Below the pieces are notes generated by a model. The model was not told the DNA's origin. It searched no databases and worked only from the letters and a program-made list of their open reading frames with translations. A stretch of 64,000 bases of DNA from positions 3,415,001-3,479,000 of the forward strand of contig OZ020624.1 of NCBI GenBank assembly GCA_963971575.1, written 5' to 3'. The stretch comes from Liopterus haemorrhoidalis. Lineage: Eukaryota; Arthropoda; Insecta; Coleoptera; Dytiscidae. The number at the start of each line of letters is the position of its first letter. Position 1 is the stretch's first letter. A program made the translations under genes and the position numbers. Below are positions 20,096-33,629 of the stretch, piece by piece.

Positions 20096-21120
20096 AAATC
20101 TTAATGAACCTTGCTATATAAAAGAAATACTGCACATATTTAGAAACCTAAATAATGGTATTAGGCATTCGAATTATAATTAACAAAAAATATATTTTAA
20201 CATTAAATTTGTTTTGGCATCCCAAATAATCATCATTCACTTACTAAATACCGGCGAAACCCTGAAATGTGTGAAAATTTACACTTCACATCAATTTTTG
20301 TTCCTCGAAATAAAGAAAAAGTGACATTCTATTTAGATTCGTGGTATTCAATTACATACAACTCTATTTGAAATTCTTACACATTTAAATATTGGAAGAA
20401 AAGATATGACTTTCTCAACCATTGCATTTAACAGATTTGTATTAAATTCAAATCTGTCAAACTACAATAGAAATATTCTATTGTAGTATATACTACCATA
20501 TGTAGTCAGTTTTTTAAAATTGTAACTTATCATTTGGTTTTACCTTGGCATGTGAGAGGAAAGGAAATTTTAAAAATTTAGGATTAAATATGATTGAAAA
20601 TGTAAATCCCATTATTAAAATCATTGCTTAAAGATTACATTTTAACGGAATATAACGTTAACTAAAATTGTCGATTCGATTGTACACATATTTTATATCT
20701 GAACAGTCATCCAAGTAGAAAATTTCATCGATAAATATTCACAATCTGGAAAATAACATGGTAAGTTGTTTTAATCGAGTAGAGAGGAGAGAGAGAGATG
20801 TCCTTGGAGTGAACGAGCCAGGGGCAGGATTCAGGAGGACAATTATATGGGATTTATTTCAGTAATGAAACGAATCAAAGGTACTTCACAATGTTAGGTA
20901 CCTACTCCACTTTGAATTCATTAAATGTTCTCAATAAGGGATCAAAGAAATATGTACCTACCTCGAATACAAATCACATCCTTTTAAAATATCATAAACG
21001 AGATTTTAAATTTATTTTAAATATCTCCGACTCGATTTACAATCGACCAGCAACAAAGTACATAATTTAACTGTCGAGGGTAAATATAAAAGGGATTTAC
21101 CATACAGAATTTTTACTTAC
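20096..21120. other. Unassigned A+T-rich DNA
   Basis: A copy of the GTGAA..TTCAC module lies at 20245-20312 (minus). A hairpin with 11-bp arms (CTACAATAGAA, 3-nt loop) is at 20462-20486. No ORF of note. Confidence 0.45.
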
Positions 21121-21142
21121 GCTTTTGTCTAACGGGAGCCAT
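21121..21142 (-). CDS. Candidate first coding exon (MAPVRQK...)
   Basis: On the minus strand CCGAAATGGCTCCCGTTAGA leads into ACAAAAGC and then GTAAGTAAAA, a strong insect 5' splice donor (GT at 21120-21119). The encoded start would be M-A-P-V-R-Q-K-, a basic N terminus. The pyrimidine-rich TTTTGTTCTTTGG lies upstream. I could not find a convincing acceptor exon on the minus strand below 21100, so this may be chance. This is an inference from splice-site form only. Confidence 0.2.
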
Positions 21143-21440
21143 TTCGGTCCAAAGAACAAAATAAAAAATAATAAAAATACTACAGATAAATGAAACGACA
21201 GATAACGTGTGATTAAAAAATAAGTTCATCAGAGTAGGCCGAGAAAAAAATCACGTATGCCTTTTGGAATAATTTGGAACGATAGATCATAGGATATTCC
21301 AAACCTTTACGCGGAAATAAATGGAATATTAATTTTCTTAAGTTGTCACGAGCTAATTTTTTAATGTTTGAAGTTGGCTTTTGTTAAACAAAATGATTAA
21401 AAGCTTCAATCAAACGTTAGTAGTTCGAAAAAGAAGAATT

Positions 21441-21480
21441 CAAAATTTTATACTATTTAAAAAAATAGTATAAAATTTTG
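21441..21480. repeat. Perfect hairpin, 18-bp arms
   Basis: CAAAATTTTATACTATTT (21441-21458), a 4-nt A loop, then the exact complement to 21480. No terminal repeats or duplications were seen around it. Confidence 0.9.
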
Positions 21481-21613
21481 GTATAGATATGTTGTTTGCT
21501 TATGGAATGGCACTGAGAGACAACTCAATAATTTTCTTAATTACCTCAATAACATTTACCCATTGATCAACTTTACCATAGAAATGGAAACTGATAACAG
21601 TATTAACAGTATG

Positions 21614-22700
21614 TAATTATAATCGTAGATTCTTAGAGAATAAATCTGCAAAATACTGTTCGTATCGATCACAGGATATAGGAGTGTTTAGAAATTCTCG
21701 TTTATGCTTACGAAACCATAGACATTTCTATATAGTATTTTATCCGCAGTTTCTTAAAAAATAAATCTGCAAAATATTGTTCAAATCGGTCAAAGCATAT
21801 AGTAGTATCTAGAGTTTCTTGTTTATGCCTACGAAACCCTAGACATTTCTATATGTAATTATATTGGTAGATTCTTTGAGAATAAATCTGGAAAATATTA
21901 TTCATATCAGTCAAAGGATATAGGAGTGTCTAGAGTTTTTTGTTTATGACTACGAAACCCTAGACATTTATATATGTAATTTTATTCGCAGTTTCTTAGA
22001 GAATAAATCTACAAAATATTGTTCATATCGGTCAAAGCATATAGTAGTATCTAGAGTTTCTTGTTTATGCCTACGAAACCCTAGACATTTCTATATGTAA
22101 TTATATTGGTAGATTCTTAGAGAATAAATCTGGAAAATATTATTCATATCAGTCAAAGGATATAGGAGTGTCTAGAGTTTTTTGTTTATGACTACGAAAC
22201 CCTAGACATTTATATATGTAATTTTATTCGCAGTTTCTTAGAGAATAAATCTACAAAATATTGTTCATATCGGTCAAAGCATATAGTAGTATCTAGAGTT
22301 TCTTGTTTATGCCTACGAATCCCCAAGACATTTCTATATGTAATTATATTGGTAGATTATTAGAGAATAAATCTGGAAAATATTATTCATATCAGTCAAA
22401 GGATATATGTGTGTCTAGAGTTTCTTGTTTATGACTACGAAACCCTAGACATTTATATATGTAATTTTATCCGCAGTTTCTAAGAGAATAAATCTACAAA
22501 ATATTGTTCATATCGGTTAAAGCATATAGGAGTATCTAGAGTTTCTTGTTTATGTCTACGAAACCGTAGACATTTATATATGTAATTATATTTGTAGATT
22601 TTTAGAGAATAAACCTGCAAAATATTCTTCATATCGGTCAAAGCATATAGAAGTATCTAGACTTTCTTGTTTATGCCTACGAAACCCTAAACATTTCTAT
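21614..22700 (+). repeat. 121-bp satellite array, nine monomers, A/B alternation
   Basis: Monomers start (GTAATT or variant) at about 21614, 21735, 21855, 21976, 22097, 22219, 22340, 22461 and 22582. Type A reads TTATATTGGTAG, CAGTCAAAGGATATAG, TGACTACGAAACC. Type B reads TTTATCCGCAG or TTTATTCGCAG, CGGTCAAAGCATATAG, TGCCTACGAAACC. In the middle they alternate A-B-A-B, giving a 242-bp higher-order unit, while the edge monomers are more diverged. Confidence 0.9.
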
Positions 22701-23840
22701 ATGTTTTTTTTATTAAATTCAGATAAATTAAATACAAGCCGCTGAAAAATACCAAAATGTTTTTAATCAAGTTATAGCTGGTGACACTTCGGTAAGTTTC
22801 GGAATATTTCGTTACATTTCGGAATCTCGCTTCAAATTTGTTTTAGACGACAGACATGGACCCACGCAGGGACACACGTTGGGCTATTATATTATAGATT
22901 TTTTTTTGTATTTGTTAGTTTTTAAGAAACTGTTGATAATGGCATAACAGCCGAAATACGTATTGTATAATAAAGAATTTGTGAAACTTAACTTAGTGTT
23001 TTTATATTTCTATCAAATTTTAAAATTATTAGGATATTTTTCAATAAACAAGTTTTATCAAATTAAAAATAAGATATTTATAATCTCTGTTTTGCACCAT
23101 ACCCTGTACATCATTAGGGATTGCTCATCCACAATCAATTAAATATAATATCTAAATCATATATCTGTAGCGAGTTGAGACAGGTATTTTTGGAAAATTA
23201 ATTATAACTTAGCACTAGAACAATTATGAAAGATTCATTTTGTCTAATGAAGTGAACGTTTCTGTAGATCGTACTCTTGACAGAAACTCCAGTTTGTTTT
23301 CATTAAATATATCCATCAGAGTTGTCAGCATCTCCGTCTTTGCTCCGCTTCGCTCTGATACTCAGAAATTCTGTGAACACTGCACCAGTGCTCAACTGAT
23401 CAGTCAATACTCAGTTTAATTACGTTCGCTCACTCCAATTATTGACTTTTAATTCTGAAAGACTTTATCTAAACACAACTGTTTCTTTCAACTGCCATGA
23501 TAAATTTGTTATTGAATCCCAAACGAATTTTTGTATGAACAGTGACATCTAATGTTTTGTTTTATAAATTATTAACTAATTTAATTAATGGTAAAATTTT
23601 AGAATAAAAGCTCCTTTCAGGAAGTAAAATAATACCGAAATTCAAAGCTTTATCGATATGTTATCATCACTGACTTGACAGCTCGAGGTGAGCCTTGGCT
23701 CTTGTCTCCAGGTTTCGTGACCATATTTTCAATCTATGTACCTTCAGGAGTAAAATGGTCAGTATGACTTCCTTTTCTTAGCGTACACAGAAAGTCACCT
23801 ACAGTTTGTGAAGGGTAATTTTTGTCATATGTTGTCACAA
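22701..23840. other. Unassigned
   Basis: No supported gene. Around 22930-23000 AACAGCCGAAATACGTATTG and an AATAAAG signal resemble the 3' tail of a retroelement, but no coding part is attached. Confidence 0.35.
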
Positions 23841-24720
23841 TTTTTGGGGTCTTGCAAGTATGTCCACCAAAAAAACCTTATAACGTCATGCATGTGTCTG
23901 TCTGTCTGTTATACCCTTTTTACACTAGAACTTTAAGACGAGTGAACTTAAAGTTCACCGATGTTTAACATCGGTATGCTTTCACACTTGATGTTTAAAT
24001 CTCCGGTGCTGTAATCAGCTACAGTAATTTTGTCCTTAAGTTACCGTTATGAAATTACCAGTTTTGAACTGTCTGCGCAGAAGCACATTTTGAATTATTA
24101 TAAACAAATATGGATATTTCATTTCATTCTATAATAAAGACACTATAATAAAGAATATATTACACCTGTATTAACATGTAAGTCGATACATTTTATCTCA
24201 ATTATTGTAGCTCTGTATTTTATTAAACGCATTATTAAAATAAATAATTTTATTATAACAATTAGTGTAAACTTCTTATAACGTCGATATAATACAGTAT
24301 TCTTGTTTATGATAATATAAAATGTTGACAGCACAAATTCAAGGAGTATTTTTTTATAATAGAAATTAAGTTGGCAATGCGGACGATGTTTAAGACGAAG
24401 ATCTCTGTCTTAAACATCGCTTGTATTTAGAGGAGGCCATACGGTTTCACATTAGCGTTTATAGATACATTCACTTTAACATCCGATCTTAAAGTTCTAG
24501 TGTGAAAAGGATATTAGACTATACGGTAGAAATTGTAGCCACCAGATGAACATAGAGAGTTGAAATTTGGCATGCTTGTACAGCTCTTTGGTCCACATTT
24601 TGTACAACTCTTTGCTTAATATATATGTATATATTTTTTATTTGACTACTATTTTTTCCAAAAATTTACTTAAACAATTACTCTCCGGCACCCTTTAACG
24701 CAATTTAAAAAAAATCAAAA
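23841..24720 (+). mobile_element. GTCT-arm family element, copy 3, split by a MITE
   Basis: The left terminus TTTTTGGGGTCTTGCAAGTA and the AACGTCATGCATGTGTCTGT motif match the family. After the nested MITE (23912-24513) the arm resumes with ACGGTAGAAATTGTAGCC and TTGAAATTTGGCATGCTTGT. The right end is lost near the LINE fragment. Confidence 0.65.
23912..24513. mobile_element. TTA-flanked MITE (602 bp)
   Basis: The inverted ends are TACCCTTTTTACACTAGAAC and its near complement (about 27 bp, ending CTAGTGTGAAAAGGATA). TTA lies on both sides (23909-23911 and 24514-24516). A 3-bp TWA duplication is the Harbinger/PIF signature. Inside are hairpins GTGAACTTAAAGTTCAC, CCGATGTTTAACATCGG and a 13-bp-arm pair at 24384-24396/24407-24419. 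Confidence 0.8.
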
Positions 24721-25635
24721 TAAGCTTCCATAGGTTGTGCCGTTTAGATCCCCAACGCAATTTTAGCCTAAAATTTAAACTCCCAGATAATATGTTTATC
24801 TACAATGAGGAAATGGTGGCCTTAAAGTTGAGTTTAGAATACTTAAAGAATCTCTTTCATAATGAATTTGTAATTTTTTCTGATTCTAAAAGTGCTGTTC
24901 AAAAATTGAGTTGCCCTGGATTTGAGAAAAAGAATTATTCACTAATTTATGATATTATAAAAGGTCTAAACGATCTCACGATCAGCGGTAAAATTATTAA
25001 AATATGCTGGATTAAAGGCCACTCAGATTTTGAGTTCAACAGCGAAGTCGATCTTCTAGCCAAAGAAGCAGATGTAAATGGCTCCCTGTTAAATATTCCT
25101 CTAAACAATAATGAGATTATGTCAAACTTTAAATCTTTCATATACAACCAATGGCAACAAGAATACATAGATTCTCTATAGTTCAAAGGATCATACTGTG
25201 GTCAAATTCAACCTCTTCTTCCTAGAAAGCGTTGGTTTTCTTCCCACCAAAGCAGATCTTTTATCTCCACTTTTATCCGGCTTAGATTTAATCACACCTC
25301 TCTCCATATCATCTGCATAGAATTAATATGGTTTCGTCTCCTTTTTGTCCGTGTGGTAAATTGCCTACAGTAGAACAATTTATTATTCGAATGCCCAATT
25401 CATTTTCGCCATCGTAACTAATTCATAAAAAATTTAGTTTTCCAAAAAATATCCTTATCTACCAATTTTCAGACACTTCTTGCTACTAACTCTCTAGATA
25501 TTTATAAAATTATTTATAACTATATTAAAGCAGAAAATACCAAATTATAAATGTATTTTTAAAAACCTGTAATTTATTTATATCTGGCTAATAGCCAGCG
25601 CTGCTAAAGCCAACAAATAAAAGGGAAAAAAATGA
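24660..25635 (+). pseudogene. I/R1-type LINE 3' end with RNase H domain
   Basis: The open stretch is 24735-25181. It contains NEEMVALKLSLEYLKNL, VIFSDSKSAVQKL (the catalytic Asp of RNase H in FSDSKSA), and WIKGHSDFEFNSEVDLLAKE (GH...N..D..A), i.e. an RNase H type I domain as found downstream of RT in I-clade LINEs. After 25181 other frames continue with SFCPCGKL-like zinc-knuckle residues and a conserved tail. The 3' end CTGGCTAATAGCCAGCGCTG and GCCAACAAATAAAAG resembles I-clade 3' ends. RT and endonuclease are absent (5' truncation). Confidence 0.8.
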
Positions 25636-25866
25636 GCTTCGTCGCAAAAGATAAGTTTTTGAAAAAATATTAATTTTCTTGTCTTTCTTCTAAGACACGG
25701 TTAACAAACTTACGACGTGACAAGTGATCGTTTGGCTTTATGTTTTGAGTCAACTGTATCTTATATGCTTTTAAATGAAGATCTTTCTTTAAAATGTTAT
25801 GCAAACTCGATTTTTTAATATTCACTTGCTGTGAACGTTTACGAAATGACATTTTCGGGTTTGCAG
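25636..25866 (-). pseudogene. DD41D-type transposase fragment (HTH to first Asp)
   Basis: The 60-codon minus frame reads MSFRKRSQQVNIKKSSLHNI, then LKKDLHLKAYKIQLTQNIKP, the second helix-turn-helix region also seen in the copies at 4592 and 45200 but clearly diverged. A frameshift later the minus strand spells IF.DEAHF-like residues near 25640, the first catalytic Asp. Both ends are missing. Confidence 0.65.
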
Positions 25867-27782
25867 CAACACTAGCCTTTACTGTAACAATGATTTTTTC
25901 TGATCGGGCAGGGCGATTGTATAACTTCTGTTAGCTTCTACTCACCCGGACTGTTGATATTTTTTCATAAAATTCTCAATGAATTTAACAGATATGGCAA
26001 CATTTAACCGAAAAAAAAAATCCCCATTTTGCATTCTTCAATGGAATATCGATCCATAATAACCAAGCCACAACTAATCGCAAAGTTAATACTTGACTTC
26101 TTTCACTATCGTACAATATGCAATAAAGATAGGTACAAATGGCGGCCAATTTAAATAGGAAGATTAAATTTGGACACCTTTATAATCCTTGTCTGCTTTA
26201 CTCGATAATGTTACAGCAAACCGTGCGTCTTCTGAAAAAATCTGTGATAATTCAGCATCATTCATGAATAAATACGAATGTATGGATCCGTCTGGGCTTC
26301 GTCTTGCTATACAGGTCGTCTTCCCTATCAGTATTTTTATTAAAGTTGAAGCTGAAGGTTAGTATTTTTACTATCTAAAAATTTATAAAATTTTCTACAA
26401 AATTATTCATCGATTAATTTACTATCCTGTTATTTTTTTCAGTCGTTCCAATAAAATCTAATTTAAAAAACCAGTTATAAAAATGTAATTTTATTTCTTT
26501 GAAATGGACATAACTGTTTGTTCTTGCATTGTGAAGGACAAAGAAGATTGCTCGACTACCTTGATTACATCAACCTATTCTTCGCAAATGCAAACGCACA
26601 ATCATTTCTAGAAATCTAGTGTCATTTATTCAAGCATATGTGTCGTTAATTCGCTGTGCACCTCTGTGCGACCTGATAACGCTAGAAATATGACAGGAAA
26701 TCATTAGAACTTAAGAAAGAAATAGTGCAAATTAGCATGCAGTTGCACAGAGCTTATAGTGCTTACTGCGCTCTTATCTCAATGTAATTAGATATATTAT
26801 CAGCTGTACAAACAACCCGCCATGTTGGTTTCCTTAATGAAATGACAATCATAAATTTCAACTACATTTTTATATCGCCACCACAATTCCTCGACATGTT
26901 ATTAGACGCAACTACTTTTTTTTATCATTCACTGCACAAGCATTACCATATGGCTTACCTAGTTGCTACATAATTTTTGCGATGAATATCCAAATATTAA
27001 ACTCCGTGTTCAATGCACTTTTCCATCTGATGAAATTAATCTTGAAAGCATAGCCTAAGCATTTTATAATGTAATCAATGAGGTAACTGACGATCTTTAC
27101 CCCGTTATGTCGGCAGTTGACGATTATTTTTATTTAATATAATATGTAAACTATTCATTATAAAAATTTCAAGTGGCTTGAAATTAATTTATACACTTTC
27201 GGGGGATGTTTATTAATGAAGTTATATCTTGATTACATCTCAGTAGGAGATACGTCTAGAAATGCAAGTTCTTTTCCTCCGTCATTGATACATAACTCGA
27301 TGAGCTGCGATGTTCTCTCTATTTTTGCGAGTAGCAGTAAACAGGAAACGATTGCAAGAAAAACTTAGTCTCTAACTCCATTTCCGGTTGAAGAATCTCA
27401 ACTGACAAGATATATTTATCTTGGGTAAGAGTTTAATCACTATTTGACAAGTATTTGACGAAACATGAGACTGACTGCGAGTCATCTAATGTTAAAGCTT
27501 CATTCATGATGTTAAAAATGAAAAATTATATCGGAAAGTAGGTTAGAAAGTTTTTGAACTATTAAAAATGTCACGTCTCTCCAATTTTTTCATATTTAGA
27601 TTATATTTACTTGAAGTGCATTCACAGTATAAAAAGTTAGGAAAGAAATGTTGGGATAGAAAACCTTATAGGAAAAGAAACCATTGGAAAAATTAACTGA
27701 GTTGTCTATCTAGACCTAGAATCGTATTGTCAGTTGAGTTGACTTTTGGCGTGACTCGTACAAGTTCTCCAACTTGTAAATA
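25867..27782. other. Longest TE-poor stretch, unassigned
   Basis: About 1.9 kb without recognised repeats. A 58-codon open frame (about 26193-26369, plus) contains KYECMDPSGLRLAIQVVFP and is followed by GGTTAGTA; it has no domain that I recognise and no convincing acceptor. Could be intergenic or intronic. Confidence 0.3.
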
Positions 27783-28924
27783 CGTGGGTTACCTTTTATG
27801 TTTTTACAAACGACCACCAGATGGCAATATTAAAATTTCTCATTATTATATTCGTGAATTTTGAAATTTGTTATTGTGAAATCAGTGGCAGCTTATAAAA
27901 TGACCGAGTAATTTGCTGACAGTGAGCGTAAAAAAATTTAGTGAAAAAATGGATATTACTCGCGAAGGATTTTGTTGAATGATTTTTTACAATTATAGTA
28001 AAGGACTAACTCAACAACTATGCATCGATTCGCTTCGTTCAACTTTTGGTAATGAAGCACCATCAGAAAAGACTCTTTACAATTGGTTTGCAGCATTTCA
28101 TCGTGTTCGTGTGACCGTCAGTGACTAATCTTGTGAAAGCCGACCAAAATTGGTTGTGATTCAAAAAACATCGATGCTGTGGGCAAAATGATTGAAGAAG
28201 ATCGGCATATGACTTACTGTGAGATAGAGGCATCCTTTGGCATATCGCAGACTTCAATACATTCGATTTTGCATGAACATTTAGCTGTGAAAAAGATCTG
28301 TTCCAGATGGATTCCGCATACTTTGACCGAAGCTCAAAAAAAGGCTCGTGTTGATTGGTGTAAGGAAATACTAAGAAAATTCAACCTAGGCACTGTGAAA
28401 TCCGTATACAACATCGTTACAGGTGAGAAACTTGGATATATTCATATGAACCGGAAACTAAGCAACAATCCTCTGTTTGGGTCTTCCGAGAAGAACCGAA
28501 ACCAACAAAAGTTATTCGTTCACGGAGCACTTCCAAGAACATGTTCGCTTGTTTCTTGGGTAGTACTGGACATATCGCAATCATTTCTTTAGAGGATCGG
28601 AGAACAGTTAATGCTGAATGGTATACAACAATTTGTTTGCCAGATGTCATCAACAAAATCAGGAAAAACAACCAAAAACGTCGCATCATTCTTCATCATG
28701 ACAATGCAAGCTCCCACACAGCATGTCAAACAATGGATTATTTGATGGAGAAAAACATCGAGTTAATGTCTCATTGCCCGTATTCACCTGATTTATCCAC
28801 TAACGACTCTTTTTGCTCTCCAATGTCAAACAAAAAATGCATGGACAGCGATTTTCAAGACCTCAAGAAGCTCTTGAAGCCTTCAGAAACCATGTTTTTG
28901 AGATATCAACTTCAGAGAGAAAAA

Positions 28925-30250
<1,326 letters not shown>

Positions 30251-30394
30251 AAAAGTTTCGAGAATTGGTTTAAACGCATGCAAAAGTGTATAAATCTTAA
30301 AGGCGAAGATACTGAAAAGCATTAAAACAGTTTGTTCAAAAAAAAAAAAAATTCTTTCTTAGTTTTTGTAAAACCTTAAAAGGTAGTCCTCGTA

Positions 30395-31147
30395 TTTCCA
30401 TACATTTCATTTTTAAAACTAATTGTTTGTCGTATATTTCAATTTATTTTACTCTTTTTTTAATCGTTCTTTTAAAATTATACCTTGCATTAAGTGGGGT
30501 GAGAAAACGCCATTTGTAAAGCAGGAGTATACTTTTGGTAGAGAGTCCGACGCCCGGCGTCACAATAAATAACACAGGTCATAACTCGCAACAATTACAG
30601 GTGTTAGAGAGGTCACGTGACTTTTTAACATTAGCAACTCGATGACCTATCACACCATTTCAACAGGGAAATACCGAAATTTCCTTCAAGAAACACAATG
30701 ATATTATACCGACGGTCAGGAAAATGAATTGTTTTTCAATGTCGAATATAAGTTAATAATATAAATGTCAGATATTCAACTATAAGACCGGGTGCTCTTC
30801 GAATTAACACCGATAGTGATACAACAATTATCTGACAATAATTTAACGAAGATAAAAAAGTGATTTCAATAAAGTGCTCCCTTCTATGATAAAGTTTAGT
30901 AATAATCATGTATTCGGGCGAAGAAGACTTCTGATTTATAATGTTGTATATTTACGAGGGCTAAAATAAATAAATAAATAATGTGCTACCAACGTCTAGA
31001 TAGGCGTATAAGAGGCAGAGAAGGTAAGTTCTCCGATTCTAGACCACCGGTCATAGATATGAATGTAAAATAACTAGGGTTGGAATGGGGTCCGCAAAAA
31101 AAAAGTTGTTCAAGAAGTGGACCTCGGACTACATAAATTTAAGAACC
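30395..31147. other. Unassigned
   Basis: No supported gene. An M1-like TIR core TACGAGGGCTAAA is at 30954-30966. Confidence 0.4.
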
Positions 31148-31149
31148 CC

Positions 31150-31942
31150 TGCTCTAGAGGAATGGTTTCCAATACAACAGAAGAAACAAGCGATCATTAT
31201 CTTAGAAGTGCTTCGTAAACGAACAACTTTTGTGGGTTTCGATTGATCTTGGAAGACCCAAACAGTGGATTGTTGTTTAGTTTCCGGTTCATATGAATAA
31301 TTCCAAGTTTCGTCACCTGTAATGATGTTGTATACGAATTTTGCAGTGCCTGGGTTGAATTTTTTTAGCATTCCCTTACACTAATCTTTTAACACAAGGC
31401 TTTTTTTGAGGTCAAATTATGTGGAATCCATCGGAAACAGATCGTTTTCACTGCTAAATGTTCATGCAAAATCGAATGTATTGCAGTCTGCGACATGCCA
31501 AAGGATGCCTTTATCTCACGGTAAGTCACATGACGATCTTCTTCAATCATTTTACGCACAGCATCGATGTTTTTTTGAATCACAACCAATTTTGGTAGAC
31601 CTTCACGAGATTCATCACTGACGGACGCACGACCACGACGAAATTCTGAAAACCAATTGCAAACAGTCCTTTCTGATGGTGCTTCATTACTAAAAGTTGA
31701 ACAAAATGAATCTATGCATTGTTGTTGAGTTAGGCCTTTACTAAAATCGTAAAAAATCATCCAACGAAAACCTTTACGAATAATATCCATTTTTTCACAA
31801 ACTTGTTTTTTAACGCTCACTGTCAACAAATATCTGCCAGTGATTTCACAATAACAAATGTAAAATTTTACGAAAATAGTAATGACACATTTCAATATTG
31901 CCATCTAGTGGTCGTTTGTAAAAACATAATAGGTAATCTTCG
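31150..31942 (-). pseudogene. Mariner (family M1) remnant 5, N-terminal two thirds
   Basis: The 5' terminal repeat reaches 31942 and is followed by TA. The minus strand encodes KGLTQQQCIDSFCSTFSNEA, PSERTVCNWFSEFRRGRASV, KNIDAVRKMIEEDRHVTYRE, IHSILHEHLAVKTICFRWIP, then in another frame NIITGDETWNYSYEPETKQ with the first catalytic Asp, and KIMIACFFCCIGN. The portion with the second and third Asp is gone. This copy has the longest continuous N-terminal frame of the family here. Confidence 0.85.
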
Positions 31943-31944
31943 TA

Positions 31945-32935
31945 GTATCTCAACCTATATTCCAAATATTCGTATCCTTCCTAAATTAACAACCAAATGA
32001 CTTCTTGCCTTCTAGTAGAACAATCGGTACGAAGGGCAGTTTCAACGGATAACCCTAGCAGTCACTGCCAGACTTTGCGGTTGGCTGTTCTCTCAAGTGC
32101 TGTGGTGGGCAGTTACAGCGAAATTTTATATTTGGTGAACTGGCAACAGCTGATTGAATTATCAAAGTAAACTAGTTGAGTGCTGATTGTCAACAGTTGT
32201 GTTCACTAAACAGGCCCAGTGTGAGTCAGCATACTCAGCAGTTGCCAACAGTTACCTTCGCTAAAATCGCCCATTACGCGCCTTTGTGTGGAAAGAACCA
32301 AAAGTTCATCGAACTTAAAGTGCTCATGGAGAAAAAGACAGACATTTTTTAACAGTCGTTTCTAAATATAATCTGAATTTTAATTCATTTATATTATATC
32401 TTTTACGAACGTTTTCTTTATAATCTCTCTCTGTTTTCTTGCGTTCTTTATTTAACTTCTGGAAAATAAGTAGGGAATAAAAATAAAGTTTAAGACAAAA
32501 ACAAGAGATTTTTCTTTTATAAAATTAAAAGCAGCGTTCGCTAAATAAATGTGACACTATTTGAAGAATTTTAATTATAATTCTGACATTGTTTTCGATA
32601 CAGCTTTGAGAAGGGTTCCTTGTGAACTTGGTTTCTCTGTAACTTGATAAATTTCGTGACTGGTAATTTCTTATTTTACCCGCTTCCCTTAATGAAGGAA
32701 ATTATGAAAGTTTTGATTCTCGACTCGAGAAATTTGCACTTGTTTTGAACCACGTAGTATCTTTGAAGACATGCGATGTATTTGGGATACATAAACGTTC
32801 AAATATACTGAGAAAGCATTTCGTATTTCATGAATTAAATTAGTACAGAAGATTTTAAAATTGATATCGTTTCCTGGTAACAATAAAAGGTAACACAAAT
32901 TTTGCTGTGATTTTATATATTTAGTAAACTATAAA
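31945..32935. other. Unassigned
   Basis: About 1 kb with no supported gene. Around 32130-32260 the words CAACAG and GTTGCCAAC recur in both orientations, but no element ends were found. Confidence 0.4.
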
Positions 32936-33040
32936 TATTATGTCTGTTCGGTAAAAATTGTAGGCAAACGGCTACACCCAGAAAGTTGAAATTTGGCATG
33001 CTTATACAACTCTTTGACCCACACATAGCAAAAATACTAA

Positions 33041-33294
33041 GGCCCGGTCTTTCCACTTTCAGATAAAGTTCCAGGTAACTATCTGACAGATAAGGTTATT
33101 TATAACTTCATCTGCTGAATAAATGTCAATACCAGTCAGTGAATCCAATACGTCAGTCTCATTATCCGTTAGATAACTATCCGATAGATACATTTGTATA
33201 GAAAGATGACATTTATTCAGCAGATGAAGTTATAAATAACCTTATCTGTCAGATAGTTACCTGGCACTTTAACTGAAGGTGGAAAGACCGGGCC
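33041..33294. mobile_element. Harbinger-like MITE, copy 1 (254 bp)
   Basis: The ends are GGCCCGGTCTTTCCAC and GGAAAGACCGGGCC, with arms of about 88 bp that are nearly perfectly complementary (AGGTAACTATCTGACAGATA, GCAGATGAAGTTA). TAA is duplicated at 33038-33040 and 33295-33297. Removing the element and one TAA restores the arm sequence ATACTAAAACATC seen in sibling repeats. Confidence 0.9.
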
Positions 33295-33553
33295 TAAAAC
33301 ATCTAAAACACATATCTCCCTAAAAATATAAACAAATATGTGCTCATCGAAAAAAAAAAATATGTTTTTTCTGAGTAGGGTATTAAATGAAACCCTTAGT
33401 ACGTGGATTAACGATCAAACGAGTAATGTACATTGATGTGAACCGGAATAGTACAACAGGAATTTTTGATCAGATTATGTTTTCGGAAAATAATGCATTT
33501 TTTGTGTTTTTTTGTTGACGATGTAAAATATTTAATACACACTAAAAAAAATA

Positions 33554-33629
33554 AGCTTTCATAGTCTAGTGGTTAGCATTCTCGCTTCCTAACTTGGAGA
33601 CTATAGGGTCCACTTCCAGTCTGGAGACA
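33554..33629 (+). repeat. tRNA-like segment at palindrome centre
   Basis: TTCATAGTCTAGTGGTTAGC contains an A-box-like motif and TAGGGTCCACTTCCAG a weakened B box. It sits between two inverted arms of the composite repeat. Confidence 0.65.

Noticed and set aside
21614..22700. CRISPR-like spacing of repeats
   Set aside because: Monomers are contiguous 121-bp satellite units without unique spacers, in a eukaryotic context; the same applies to 49300-49965.
24143..24334. 63-codon minus ORF
   Set aside because: Falls wholly inside the TTA-flanked MITE and has no recognisable features.
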